A DNA stretch of 64,000 bases from positions 1 to 64,000 of the forward strand of contig JAETRQ010000007.1 in NCBI GenBank assembly GCA_021770095.1, read 5' to 3'. The notes beneath the pieces are model-generated. The model did not search any database, was not told where the DNA came from, and was given only the letters and a program-made list of their open reading frames with translations. Made by a program: the position numbers and the translations under genes. Source of the DNA: Eubacteriaceae bacterium (GTDB taxonomy: Bacteria > Bacillota > Clostridia > Oscillospirales > Acutalibacteraceae). Shown here piece by piece: positions 8,082 through 17,092 of the stretch; the first letter of the stretch is position 1; each line of letters begins with the position of its first letter.

Positions 8082-9761
8082 TTATTGTGCATCCGTGGTT
8101 TCAGGCTGCGTAGTTGTTACAACTTCACCGTAAACCTGAAGAATAACTTCTTCACCAACGGCAACGGTTTCTCCCAAAGCAGGAGCTGTTCCGTAACTTG
8201 ATTTGACTGTATTTTTTGCATGACCGCCATCATTATATATCTCAACAGTAGAAACTTTGAAACCTAAATCTTCAAGTTTCTTTGTTGCTTCTTCAAGAGT
8301 AAGTCCGCCGACATCAGGTATAACTTCAGTCTTAACACCTTTGCTGACAGTAAGAACAATTTCTGTTTTCTCGTCAACCTCTTCGTCTTTTGCAACACTT
8401 TGCTTGAAAATCACACCTTCTGCTGCTTCATCTGAATAATCAGCAGTGAAAGTAATCGTGAACTGCTCATTCCATACACCGTTATTTTCAATATCACTTT
8501 GCGTATAACCAGGTGATACAAAATCAGGTACAGCATAAGTTGCCAGAGTTGTAACAGGGGCAGTCGTATCTTCTTCTTTTCCAAAACTGAAACCGCCTGT
8601 TTTCATAACATACACACCCACTGCAACAGCAGCAATAATCAGAACAACAAGAATTGCAATTACCGCTTTTGTACCCTTTTTTGCCTTCTTGTCTTCAGGG
8701 TATTCAGGATACCCTCTGTAATGCTCCTCCTGTTCAACAGGGGTAATTTCAGGCTCTTTTTTTATTATCGGATTTGGCTGAGCTGCTGCAGCAACAACAG
8801 AAGGTGCCACATTCAGCTGCTCACGGAATGATTCAACAGACTGTGTTCTTTTCTCAGGATAAACCTGAAGTCCGCCGCCCAATGCTTTGATTACATGAGT
8901 AGGAATTTTTTCTGCAATAATATTAGGAATCATGAGTTTGTCATTTGTCTCCCTTGACTTCGCGTCAGGGGGATTCTGCCCTACCAATGCACGGAAAATA
9001 CATGCAGAAAAAGCATAAATATCGGTTGCAGAACACATTTTATGATTATTATCATACTGCTCAAGTGCAGTATATCCCTCATTTGCATTAAATTCCAAAT
9101 CAGATGAGAAAATGTTTGATTCCGAAATACAGAACCCTTTCAGTCTCATCTTTCCGTCACGGCAGAGCACCAAATTTTCAGGGCAAATACCACCATGAAT
9201 GATTCCGTTGGAATGAAGCGACTCAAGCGTTGTAAGAACAGGCATAAACATTAATCTTGCCTGATCCCAAAGGATATTTCCATCAGGATTCCTTAACAGA
9301 AATTCGCGAAGCGGAATGGATTCCATATACTCACTGACTGCATAAGCAGTACCGTTAAGTTCAAACACATCATAGGTCGGAATAACGGCAGAAAGGTTAC
9401 GCATTTTTATTATAGTTGTCCACAAATTAATAAAAGAAGCCTTATACTTCTCATAATTATTCTTATATCTTTCTCTGATATGAACCTCTCGGTTACCCTC
9501 AAGTCTGTTGGCAATACCTTTCGGCAGGAATTCTCTTACAGTAATTTTTGATTCCAACTGCATATCATATGCCATATATACAACAGCATCACTGTCATGG
9601 CACACAACGGCACCGATAACATATCTGTCATTAAGAACAGTTTTAGGTTGAAGATACATCATATCAACTTGTGTATCATTATCATAATCACAATTTGTAC
9701 ACACACTGCCTTCTGTCAGTTCTTCAAAGCAGTTCATACAAAGATTATCTATATCGTTCAC
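8082..9761 (-). CDS. Membrane PASTA-domain protein with a catalytically dead Ser/Thr kinase domain
   Basis: The 559-residue protein starts with a zinc-ribbon (C8, C11, C21, C24), then a kinase fold (about 40-340), a charged linker, one membrane helix (about 365-387) and two extracellular PASTA-like repeats. Every catalytic signature is lost. The ATP-binding lysine of the VAIK-type strand is R76. HRD is replaced by H189-G190-G191, with only N196 kept. DFG is replaced by G209-F210-C211. The glycine loop is degenerate. PASTA repeats bind muropeptides in PknB/PrkC kinases, so this may be a non-catalytic cell-wall sensor or scaffold. The start is set at GTG 9761: GGAGTG lies 5 nt upstream, and the promoter (9792-9820) would start transcription after the upstream ATG at 9809. 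Confidence 0.85.
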   Translation of the reverse strand: MNDIDNLCMNCFEELTEGSVCTNCDYDNDTQVDMMYLQPKTVLNDRYVIGAVVCHDSDAVVYMAYDMQLESKITVREFLPKGIANRLEGNREVHIRERYKNNYEKYKASFINLWTTIIKMRNLSAVIPTYDVFELNGTAYAVSEYMESIPLREFLLRNPDGNILWDQARLMFMPVLTTLESLHSNGIIHGGICPENLVLCRDGKMRLKGFCISESNIFSSDLEFNANEGYTALEQYDNNHKMCSATDIYAFSACIFRALVGQNPPDAKSRETNDKLMIPNIIAEKIPTHVIKALGGGLQVYPEKRTQSVESFREQLNVAPSVVAAAAQPNPIIKKEPEITPVEQEEHYRGYPEYPEDKKAKKGTKAVIAILVVLIIAAVAVGVYVMKTGGFSFGKEEDTTAPVTTLATYAVPDFVSPGYTQSDIENNGVWNEQFTITFTADYSDEAAEGVIFKQSVAKDEEVDEKTEIVLTVSKGVKTEVIPDVGGLTLEEATKKLEDLGFKVSTVEIYNDGGHAKNTVKSSYGTAPALGETVAVGEEVILQVYGEVVTTTQPETTDAQ

Positions 9762-9791
9762 ACTATCACTCCATATATTATATATAAAATA

Positions 9792-9820
9792 ATAATACCA
9801 ATCCGGCACCTCTTTGTCAA
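9792..9820 (-). promoter_or_regulatory. Promoter of the pseudokinase gene
   Basis: On the minus strand TTGACA (9820-9815) and TATTAT (9797-9792) are separated by 17 bp. Transcription would start near 9785, which excludes the ATG at 9809 and supports the GTG at 9761. Confidence 0.7.
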
Positions 9821-9827
9821 GAAGTCA

Positions 9828-9856
9828 TTGAATATAGAAAATAAATATTGTATAAT
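9828..9856 (+). promoter_or_regulatory. Promoter of yhaM-prmA
   Basis: TTGAAT (9828-9833) and TATAAT (9851-9856) have a 17-bp spacer. Transcription would start near 9863, after the in-frame ATG at 9858, so translation must begin at the ATG at 9891. The -35 box is 7 bp from the -35 box of the divergent pseudokinase promoter. Confidence 0.75.
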
Positions 9857-9890
9857 AATGAATAACAAACAGAAAGGTACTATAGATATT

Positions 9891-10820
9891 ATGGCTTCAT
9901 TTGCATTTATTAAAGAATTGGCAGAGAAAAAAGATAAAAACGGAAACGGTTTTCTTGATTTGACGGTTATCGGCAGTGATAAAAAAGAATATCCTGCAAA
10001 AGTATGGAGATTTGAAAATAACGGTCAATTTGAAACCGGACAGGTAGTTGAAATTGAATATACCGTTGATAATTATAAAGGCAAAACACAGTTAACAATA
10101 ACCGGCATCAAACAAGGACCTGATGAGATGATTAAGGAATTTGTTCCGGCATCTGACCATGACGGCAAGGCTGTGTTTTCAATGCTGCTGAATAAAGTAA
10201 ATGATTTCAATGATAATGATTTAAAAACAATTGTATCCGCAATTATGCTGAAATACCGAGATAAAATTGAGGTTTTCCCCGCTGCTTATCGTCTGCACCA
10301 TGCAATTGTCGGCGGACTGATGCTGCATACTGCATCCATTGTGGAAATGGCTGAAAAAATCTGCTCAATCTATCCTAATATCAACAGGGAACTTTTGCTG
10401 TCAGGTGCAATACTGCACGATGTTGCAAAAACATTTGAAATGCAAACAAGCAAGACAGGACTTTGCAGCGGATACACAGTTGGCGGTGAACTGATTGGTC
10501 ATCTTGTGAAAGGTGCAATGTATATTGAAGAAACAGCCAAAGAACTTGGCATAAGCAACGAAAAAGTAACATTGCTTGAACATATGGTTCTGTCTCATCA
10601 TGGTGTACCTGAATACGGCTCACCGGTCAGACCTATGTTTGTTGAAGCAGAAGTTTTATCTGCACTCGACTCACTCGATGCTACGATATTTGAAATCAAT
10701 AATGCTACACATAAGGTGGAGGCAGGTACTTTCACTGAAAGGCAGTGGGCACTTGATAACAGAAAGTTATACAATCATGGACTTTCAACAAATGAACATA
10801 TAGTTAATTTGGGGGATTAA
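9891..10820 (+). CDS. yhaM: YhaM-type 3'-5' exoribonuclease (OB fold plus HD domain)
   Basis: The 309-residue protein has an N-terminal OB nucleic-acid-binding fold (about 1-90) and a metal-dependent HD phosphohydrolase domain. HD-type residues are visible: LHHAIVGGLMLHT, AILHDVAKTFE and LSHHGVPEYGSPV. Bacillus YhaM is a 3'-5' exonuclease acting on short RNA and DNA, and the length matches. The start is the ATG at 9891, preceded by AAAGG about 13 nt upstream. An earlier ATG lies before the predicted transcription start. prmA follows with no gap, so the two are co-translated. Confidence 0.88.
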   Translation: MASFAFIKELAEKKDKNGNGFLDLTVIGSDKKEYPAKVWRFENNGQFETGQVVEIEYTVDNYKGKTQLTITGIKQGPDEMIKEFVPASDHDGKAVFSMLLNKVNDFNDNDLKTIVSAIMLKYRDKIEVFPAAYRLHHAIVGGLMLHTASIVEMAEKICSIYPNINRELLLSGAILHDVAKTFEMQTSKTGLCSGYTVGGELIGHLVKGAMYIEETAKELGISNEKVTLLEHMVLSHHGVPEYGSPVRPMFVEAEVLSALDSLDATIFEINNATHKVEAGTFTERQWALDNRKLYNHGLSTNEHIVNLGD

Positions 10821-11765
10821 ATGGAAAACTTAGTAAATGAAAACTGGACTGAAATAAAAATAACAGTTAAAACAAAAGATATTGAAAGTGCCGGCAATAT
10901 TGCCAATATGGTTGTTCCTTACGGAATATATATCGAAGATTACTCCGACCTTGAAGGCGAGGTAATGGAAATTGCACATATTGATCTTATTGAAGAAGAA
11001 TTACTGAAAGCAGACCGCACAAAAGGTATAATACATGTTTATGTCAATCCGCATGAAAATCCGCTTGAAGCAGTATCATTCATCAAAGAAAGACTTGAAA
11101 ATCTAAATATAGAACATACTATAACAATCGCAGATTGTGCAACAGAAGATTGGGTAAACAACTGGAAACAATATTTCCATCCAATGCCTATTGGTGAAAA
11201 ACTGCTTATACGGCCCACCTGGGAAGATGAATATGATTCTGCCGGCAGAAAAGTGTTGCATATTGAACCGGGACTTGCTTTTGGCACCGGCAGTCATCCT
11301 ACCACTAAATTATGTCTTGAAACACTTGAAAAATACATTGATGAAAACTCGACAGTTCTTGACATTGGATGCGGCAGCGGTATACTGTCAATCGCATCTC
11401 TGTTGCTTGGTGCAAAAACAGCATTTGGTGTTGATATTGATTCACTCGCCGTAAAAACTGCAATCGCAAATGCAAAAGAAAATGATTTGGATGAAAGCCG
11501 TTTCACTGCCGTTCAGGGAAATCTGAGCGATAAAGTAAACGGGAAATACAGCGTTGTAGTTGCAAATATCGTTGCAGACATCATTATGGAATTCAACAAA
11601 GAGGTTGCTGATTTTCTGGATGATGACGGTGTATACATTACAGGCGGAATTATAGAGAACAGAGAAGATGAAGTCCTATTCTCTTTTGCTCAAAATGGTT
11701 TTGAAGTAAAAGAAAGATTTGAAGAAAAAGGCTGGCTGGTTTTTGTAGTTCAAAAAATAAAATAA
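10821..11765 (+). CDS. prmA: Ribosomal protein L11 methyltransferase
   Basis: The 314-residue S-adenosylmethionine-dependent enzyme trimethylates ribosomal protein L11. An N-terminal substrate-binding domain is followed by a Rossmann methyltransferase domain with motif I VLDIGCGSGILSIA (about 178-191). The PrmA-typical LLIRPTWE and EPGLAFGTGSHPTT precede it, and VVANIVADII is the later active-site motif. The ATG directly follows the yhaM stop codon, and GGGGGA inside the end of yhaM serves as ribosome site. Confidence 0.94.
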   Translation: MENLVNENWTEIKITVKTKDIESAGNIANMVVPYGIYIEDYSDLEGEVMEIAHIDLIEEELLKADRTKGIIHVYVNPHENPLEAVSFIKERLENLNIEHTITIADCATEDWVNNWKQYFHPMPIGEKLLIRPTWEDEYDSAGRKVLHIEPGLAFGTGSHPTTKLCLETLEKYIDENSTVLDIGCGSGILSIASLLLGAKTAFGVDIDSLAVKTAIANAKENDLDESRFTAVQGNLSDKVNGKYSVVVANIVADIIMEFNKEVADFLDDDGVYITGGIIENREDEVLFSFAQNGFEVKERFEEKGWLVFVVQKIK

Positions 11766-11776
11766 AGTATCAAAAT

Positions 11777-11808
11777 GACCCCATTCCCTCAATAGAGAGA
11801 ATGGGGTC
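11777..11808. terminator. Bidirectional terminator between prmA and feoB
   Basis: GACCCCATTC (11777-11786) and GAATGGGGTC (11799-11808) form a perfect 10-bp stem between two convergent genes. Confidence 0.7.
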
Positions 11809-11818
11809 TATTATTGCA

Positions 11819-13867
11819 TCAAAAAACCAAATGAATCAAAGCACAGATTATCACACCGACAGAAAGAGGTGTCAACACTGACATAAGCGTCCATTTAATA
11901 CTCTTTGTCTCTTTCCATATTGTCAGCAGTGTTGTTGAGCATGGGAAGTGGAACATGGAGAAAATGCAGGTACAAAGCGCCGTTACCCAAGTCCATCCAT
12001 TATCGACAAGAATGGTCTTAAGACTATCAAGCGATGAATAATCACCCATCTCCCCTGTTGATAAATATGCCATTAATGCAATTGGGATAACGATTTCATT
12101 CGCAGGGAATCCAAGAATAAACGCAAGAAGCATTACACCGTCAAGACCGACAAAATGCCCTATCGGATCAAGCAACTGAGCAATATAACAAAGCAAACTT
12201 GTATCACCAACAGATATATTGGCAAGAATCCATATAATCAATCCCGCAGGTGCAGCAACTATAACAGCACGAAAAAGAACAAATACGACCTTTTCACGTA
12301 TTGTATCACCAAGAAGTTTTAATATCTTAGGTTTTCTGTACGGAGGAAGTTCAAGAACAAATGAACTGTTAACACCTTTGAGCACAGTTGATGTCAGAAC
12401 TTTTGATGAAGCAAAAGTCATCATCATTGAACACGCAATAAGCGCTAATAAGATAAGTGCAGAGACAAAACTGTTGGAGCAGAAGAACATGGATATTATC
12501 GCAATCAAAAGCGGAAATCGTCCGTTGCATGGAGTAAGCGAATTCGTAATAATGGCAACAAGCCGTTCACGCGGAGAATCAATAATACGGCATCCTGTCA
12601 CACCAACAGCATTGCATCCAAAGCCCATACAGGTTGTGAGTGCCTGTTTACCGCATGCCCCGCAGCGTTCAAATGCACCGTCAAGATTGAATGCAATACG
12701 AGGCAGAATTCCGAAGTCCTCGAGCAGTGCAAATAGAGGAAAGAATATTGCCATCGGCGGCAGCATGACTGCCACTACCCATAAAAGCACCCGCAGAATT
12801 CCATTAACCAAAATACTGACAATTGTTTTTGAAATACCTATACCAATCATTGCCTCGGCAAGCCAAACTTCAAAGCTGTCAAAAGCAGTACGCAGTAAAT
12901 CAGATGGATAATTTGAACCTGCAATTGTTATCCATAAAACAACACTAAATAGCAAGAGCATAACCGGAATTGATGTATATTTACCAAGCAGAATTTTATC
13001 AAGCAACCGTTCACGTTTTTCTTTTTTTGACGGAAGGGAATTCACTGCTTTATTATTAATTTCGCTTGCTCTGTCAAGAAGAGCCTTTGTAACCTTCTTG
13101 GTATATATATCAGATGAAATTTCAAACTGTTCCAAAACTCTCTTGCCATTATCAAGTTTACAGCAAAGCGGACATTCTTCAAAAATATTTTCACCGAACT
13201 GTGATTGGAAAGATTGGTTGAAACTATCATTATTTTCAAGTATACGAAGAGCAAAAAATCTGCTGTTTTTATCTGTCTCAATAGAATGTTTAAGCCCTGC
13301 CTCAACATGACTTGCTGCAAGTTCGATTGCACCTGAATATTTTGTTTGGACAACAGTATTCTCAACAGTACCGTTACAAATCAAATGAACCTGTTCAAGC
13401 AGTTCGTTTATTCCTTTACCGCTGCGTGCAGTTGCCTGAACAACAGGAACACCAAGCATGGAACTCAGTTCATGAATATCAATCGTAATATTCTTTTTTT
13501 TCGCCTCATCAGCCAGATTGAGGAGCAGAACGATTTTCTCTGTAACCTCTAACACCTGAAGGACTAAATTGAGATTGCGGATTAATCCTGTTGCATCAAC
13601 CACGCATACCACACAATCATAATCCTCAAAACATATATAATCTCTTGCAAGGCGTTCTTCCTCACTTGATGAAAGAAGGCTGTATGTACCGGGCAAGTCA
13701 ACAAGTTCATAATCATTGAACTTGTAATAATACTCGCCCTTTGCAATATCTACGGTTTTTCCTGTCCAATTCCCTGTATGCTGATGTGAGCCTGTTATCT
13801 CATTAAACACAGTGCTTTTACCGACATTGGGATTGCCCATTAAAAGCACCTTTTTCTTTTTTTTCAC
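11819..13867 (-). CDS. feoB: Ferrous iron transporter FeoB, system 1
   Basis: The 682-residue protein has an N-terminal G-protein domain: G1 GNPNVGKST at 11-19, G3 DLPG, and G4-like NLAD. The linker is followed by two nucleoside-recognition/gate membrane regions with the FeoB-typical GFGCNAVGVTGCRIIDSPRER segment. It imports Fe2+ across the cytoplasmic membrane. It overlaps the upstream feoA by 4 bases (ATGA), so translation is coupled. It is shorter and quite different from the second FeoB at 24121-26298. No TTAGC-type iron operator is seen upstream of this pair, so its control probably differs. Confidence 0.9.
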   Translation of the reverse strand: MKKKKKVLLMGNPNVGKSTVFNEITGSHQHTGNWTGKTVDIAKGEYYYKFNDYELVDLPGTYSLLSSSEEERLARDYICFEDYDCVVCVVDATGLIRNLNLVLQVLEVTEKIVLLLNLADEAKKKNITIDIHELSSMLGVPVVQATARSGKGINELLEQVHLICNGTVENTVVQTKYSGAIELAASHVEAGLKHSIETDKNSRFFALRILENNDSFNQSFQSQFGENIFEECPLCCKLDNGKRVLEQFEISSDIYTKKVTKALLDRASEINNKAVNSLPSKKEKRERLLDKILLGKYTSIPVMLLLFSVVLWITIAGSNYPSDLLRTAFDSFEVWLAEAMIGIGISKTIVSILVNGILRVLLWVVAVMLPPMAIFFPLFALLEDFGILPRIAFNLDGAFERCGACGKQALTTCMGFGCNAVGVTGCRIIDSPRERLVAIITNSLTPCNGRFPLLIAIISMFFCSNSFVSALILLALIACSMMMTFASSKVLTSTVLKGVNSSFVLELPPYRKPKILKLLGDTIREKVVFVLFRAVIVAAPAGLIIWILANISVGDTSLLCYIAQLLDPIGHFVGLDGVMLLAFILGFPANEIVIPIALMAYLSTGEMGDYSSLDSLKTILVDNGWTWVTALCTCIFSMFHFPCSTTLLTIWKETKSIKWTLMSVLTPLSVGVIICALIHLVF

Positions 13868-14085
13868 AATATCACTCCTATCAGATCTGCATCTTTTTTA
13901 CGCAGTGCGACTTTTGTTCCACGAACATTAAAAGCAATGGGAGTACCAAACATTCCCACATTCATACAGGTGATATCCTGACCTTCAACAAATCCCATAT
14001 CAAAAAGTCTTCTTAACAATACAGTATCATTTTGAATATGTGTAATTTTGCCTGCCTGATTTTCTTTCATCTGTGAAAGAGTCAT
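13864..14085 (-). CDS. feoA: FeoA-domain protein, system 1
   Basis: The 73-residue SH3-like FeoA protein contains the family signatures LLRRLFDMGFVEGQDI and a C-terminal VALRKKDADLIGV. FeoA associates with FeoB and modulates ferrous iron uptake. The ATG at 14085 follows GGGGTGATGAT, and the stop overlaps the feoB start by 4 bases. Confidence 0.9.
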   Translation of the reverse strand: MTLSQMKENQAGKITHIQNDTVLLRRLFDMGFVEGQDITCMNVGMFGTPIAFNVRGTKVALRKKDADLIGVIL

Positions 14086-14164
14086 ATCATCACCCCATCA
14101 ATCACATTCTATGATGAGCAATACAAAAGGTGATTATAGACACATACAGATTAAAAATTATATG

Positions 14165-14193
14165 TTGAATTTATATGAATATAATGATAAAAT
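14165..14193 (+). promoter_or_regulatory. Promoter of the methylmalonate-semialdehyde-type dehydrogenase
   Basis: TTGAAT (14165-14170) and TAAAAT (14188-14193) are spaced by 17 bp, giving a leader of about 30 nt before the ATG at 14230. Confidence 0.6.
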
Positions 14194-14229
14194 ATAAGAG
14201 AAAAACCATATAAATAAGGGGTAAATTTT

Positions 14230-15735
14230 ATGGAAAAACTTAAGTATTTTGTTAATGGTGAATTCAAGGATTCAAAAACAGATGTATGGTATGACCTGCA
14301 CAATCCGTCAACAGGTGAAATTACAGGTCAGGCACCATGCTGTACAAATAATGAAGTACTTGAAGCCATTGAAGCTGCTAATGCTGCTTATCCTGCATGG
14401 AGAGCAACTCCGGCAAGAAAAAGAACGCAGATTCTTTATAAAGTAAGAGAACTCTTGCTCAAGCATATGGACGAACTCACTATGCTTGTTTGTGAAGAAA
14501 ACGGCAAAACATGGGGTGAAGCTGAAGGCGACGTCGGCAAAGCACAGGAAGGCACAGAACTTGCAATTCAGGCACCGTCACTTATGATGGGTGAAAGTCT
14601 TATGGACGCTTCAACAGGATTTGACACAGTTAAATACCGTGAACCGATGGGCGTTTTTGCAGGAATTGTTCCTGTCAACTTCCCCGCTATGATACCATTT
14701 GGCTGGATGGCACCTGTATGCCTTGCCTGCGGTAATACTATGGTACTCAAAGCAGCATCGCTTACACCGAGAACGGCTATGAGAATCGGTGAGCTTTATA
14801 AAGAGGCAGGTATACCTGACGGTGTAATCAATATTGTTACCTGCTCAAGAAACGAGATTAACACAATCCTTGAACACCCTGATGTTAAAGGAATCACATT
14901 TGTCGGTTCAACACCGGTCGGTCTTAAGATTTATGAAAAAGCTGCTGCTAACGGAAAAAGATGTCAGGCTCTTTGTCAGGCTAAAAACCATGCACTTATC
15001 CTTGAAGACTGTGCACTTGAAAGAACAGTTGCAGGTGTAATCAACTCTGCTTACGGATGTGCAGGTCAAAGATGTATGGCACTTTCATGTGTTGTTGTAC
15101 AGGAATCCATTGCAGACAAATTTGTTGCTGAACTGAAAGCACAGGCACAGAACATCAATTGCGGTCCTGCTTGGGATAAGGCAACGCGTCTTGGTCCGAT
15201 TACTTATGAAAAGCATTATAAAGAAGTGCTTGCAGATATTCAGAAGGGTATTGATGAAGGGGCAACACTTGTGCTTGACGGAAGAAATCCGAAAGTACCT
15301 GAAGGATATGAAAACGGATACTTTGTAGGTCCGACAATTTTTGACAATGTTACAGTAGATATGACAATCGGAAGTGACGAAGTATTCGGTCCTGTTCTTT
15401 GTGTTAAGAGATGCAAAGACTTTGATGAAGGACTTGCAATTATGAACGCAAATCCTTATGCAAACGGCTCTGTTATCTATACACAAAGCGGATATTATGC
15501 CCGCCAGTTTGCAAGATATACAGACGGCGGACAGGTAGGCATCAATGTAGGAATTCCTGTTCCGGTCGGATTCATTCCTTTCAGCGGTCACAAGCAAAGT
15601 TTCTTCGGCGATCTCCACTGCCTTGGCAAGGATGCTTACCGTTTCTTTACAGAAAGCAAATCCGTTACCCAGCATTGGTTTGATGAAGAAGAAAAGAAAG
15701 CAAAAGAAGTTGACACCTGGGATGGCTTGCTTTAA
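14230..15735 (+). CDS. Methylmalonate-semialdehyde-type CoA-acylating aldehyde dehydrogenase
   Basis: The 501-residue ALDH-superfamily enzyme carries the marks of the MmsA/IolA group: FVNGEF near the N-terminus, PVNFPAMIPFGWMAPVCLACGNT in the NAD-binding domain, CQAKNHALILEDC in place of the usual ALDH glutamate segment, and catalytic cysteine motif GCAGQRCMALS. Such enzymes oxidise malonate- or methylmalonate-semialdehyde to acetyl- or propionyl-CoA with NAD, in inositol or valine breakdown. No other iol or valine genes are nearby, so the substrate is open. The gene has its own promoter and a strong terminator. The start follows AAGGGGT. Confidence 0.85.
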   Translation: MEKLKYFVNGEFKDSKTDVWYDLHNPSTGEITGQAPCCTNNEVLEAIEAANAAYPAWRATPARKRTQILYKVRELLLKHMDELTMLVCEENGKTWGEAEGDVGKAQEGTELAIQAPSLMMGESLMDASTGFDTVKYREPMGVFAGIVPVNFPAMIPFGWMAPVCLACGNTMVLKAASLTPRTAMRIGELYKEAGIPDGVINIVTCSRNEINTILEHPDVKGITFVGSTPVGLKIYEKAAANGKRCQALCQAKNHALILEDCALERTVAGVINSAYGCAGQRCMALSCVVVQESIADKFVAELKAQAQNINCGPAWDKATRLGPITYEKHYKEVLADIQKGIDEGATLVLDGRNPKVPEGYENGYFVGPTIFDNVTVDMTIGSDEVFGPVLCVKRCKDFDEGLAIMNANPYANGSVIYTQSGYYARQFARYTDGGQVGINVGIPVPVGFIPFSGHKQSFFGDLHCLGKDAYRFFTESKSVTQHWFDEEEKKAKEVDTWDGLL

Positions 15736-15768
15736 AAGATAATCAATACAAATATTTAAACATACTCA

Positions 15769-15802
15769 ATGCCGTAATGAAAAATCATTACGGCATTTTT
15801 TT
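15769..15802 (+). terminator. Terminator after the aldehyde dehydrogenase
   Basis: ATGCCGTAATGA (15769-15780) and TCATTACGGCAT (15785-15796) form a perfect 12-bp stem with AAAA loop and a T6 tail. This is a textbook Rho-independent terminator. Confidence 0.92.
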
Positions 15803-15832
15803 GCATAAAATATTAAATAAATTTTAGTCTGA

Positions 15833-15877
15833 TTTGTACAAAAATACCATTGACTTTTGTACAGATTGTACTAAAAT
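15833..15877 (+). promoter_or_regulatory. Promoter of the iron alcohol dehydrogenase with GTACA operator candidates
   Basis: TTGACT (15850-15855) and TAAAAT (15872-15877) are 16 bp apart. The spacer holds the inverted repeat GTACA-GAT-TGTAC (15859-15871). A second palindrome, TTTGTACAAA, lies just upstream (15833-15842), 26 bp away. A dimeric repressor or redox-responsive regulator could bind both. The regulator is not identified. Confidence 0.6.
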
Positions 15878-15911
15878 ATAGCTGTTAAATTTTTATCAAA
15901 GAGGAAGATAT

Positions 15912-17066
15912 ATGGGAAATCAATTTATTATGCCAAAACAAGTTTTTTACGGAGAGAATGCACTGCAAAATGCATCTGAATCATTTTCTGCTCTCGGTAA
16001 AAAAGCACTTATAGTCACAGATCCGATGATGGTAAAACTCGGCAACACAAAACTTGTTACCGATATTCTTGATAAAAATAAAATTGAATATTCAATATAT
16101 GACCAAATCACAGGCGAGCCTACTGATAAAATGATTGAAAGCGGTGTAAAAATATACCGTACAGAAAAATGCGACTTTCTTATAGCCGTGGGAGGCGGTT
16201 CACCGATAGATTCCATGAAAGCAATCGGTGCCATTATAACGAACGGAGGCTCAATTGACGATTATCTCGGCAAAATAATCACAATACCGACTCCGCCGAT
16301 GGTTGCAATTCCAACCACTAGCGGAACAGGTTCCGAAGCAACACAGTTCACTATCATTACCAATACGGAAAGGGATATAAAAATGCTGCTTAAGGGTGCA
16401 GTACTTATGCCGGACATTGCAATTGATGATCCTGCATTCACAATGACAGCACCAAAAAGTGTTACTGCTGCAACAGGACTGGATGCACTTTGCCATGCTG
16501 CTGAGGCGTACACATCACGTAAAGCACAACCGCTTACAGACGAATTTGCACTCTCTGCAATCAAAAAGATATTCGACAACCTTCCGCTTTGTTATAACGA
16601 AGGAAAGAATACATATGCAAGAGAGCAAATGTCAATTGCAGCATTTCAGGCAGGTGTAGCATTCAATAACGCGTCCGTAACAATCATCCATGGAATGAGC
16701 AGACCCATAGGTGCCCTTTTCCACGTTCCGCATGGTATCAGCAATGCAATGCTGATGGAAAAATGTTTTGAATATATATATAACGGTGCATATGACCGTT
16801 TTGCAAACATGGCAAGAGCGATAGGCAAAGCATCATTTGAAGATAATGATAAAATTGCAGCAGAAAAATTCATCAAGGCATGCAGAGAGATTTGCAGAAT
16901 TTGTGAAATACCTACACTGGCTGAATATGGCATTGACAAAGAAGAATTCTTTGCTGCTATGGATAAAATGGCAGATGATGCAATTGCATCAGGTTCTCCT
17001 GCAAACACAATAAAAGAAATATCCAAAGAGGATATTATAAAGATTTATAAATCACTTTGGAAATAA
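15912..17066 (+). CDS. Iron-containing (type III) alcohol dehydrogenase
   Basis: The 384-residue protein has an N-terminal NAD(P)-binding domain with AVGGGSPIDSMK (about 94-105) and TTSGTGSEAT. A helical metal domain follows with DALCHAAEAYTS and GALFHVPHG, supplying the Asp and His ligands of the catalytic metal. It interconverts an alcohol and an aldehyde or ketone, commonly in fermentation or diol metabolism; the substrate is not predictable. The ATG follows AGAGGAAG. The secreted repeat protein gene starts 26 nt downstream. Confidence 0.92.
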   Translation: MGNQFIMPKQVFYGENALQNASESFSALGKKALIVTDPMMVKLGNTKLVTDILDKNKIEYSIYDQITGEPTDKMIESGVKIYRTEKCDFLIAVGGGSPIDSMKAIGAIITNGGSIDDYLGKIITIPTPPMVAIPTTSGTGSEATQFTIITNTERDIKMLLKGAVLMPDIAIDDPAFTMTAPKSVTAATGLDALCHAAEAYTSRKAQPLTDEFALSAIKKIFDNLPLCYNEGKNTYAREQMSIAAFQAGVAFNNASVTIIHGMSRPIGALFHVPHGISNAMLMEKCFEYIYNGAYDRFANMARAIGKASFEDNDKIAAEKFIKACREICRICEIPTLAEYGIDKEEFFAAMDKMADDAIASGSPANTIKEISKEDIIKIYKSLWK

Positions 17067-17092
17067 AATTTATATTAAAAAGTTGAGGTATA

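Noticed and set aside
9597-9890. N-terminal extension of yhaM
   Set aside because: It would overlap the divergent pseudokinase gene, and the promoter at 9828-9856 starts transcription downstream of it.
12219-12911. Plus-strand open frame of 230 codons
   Set aside because: It is the antisense of the well-conserved feoB gene, with no start signals and no recognisable domain.
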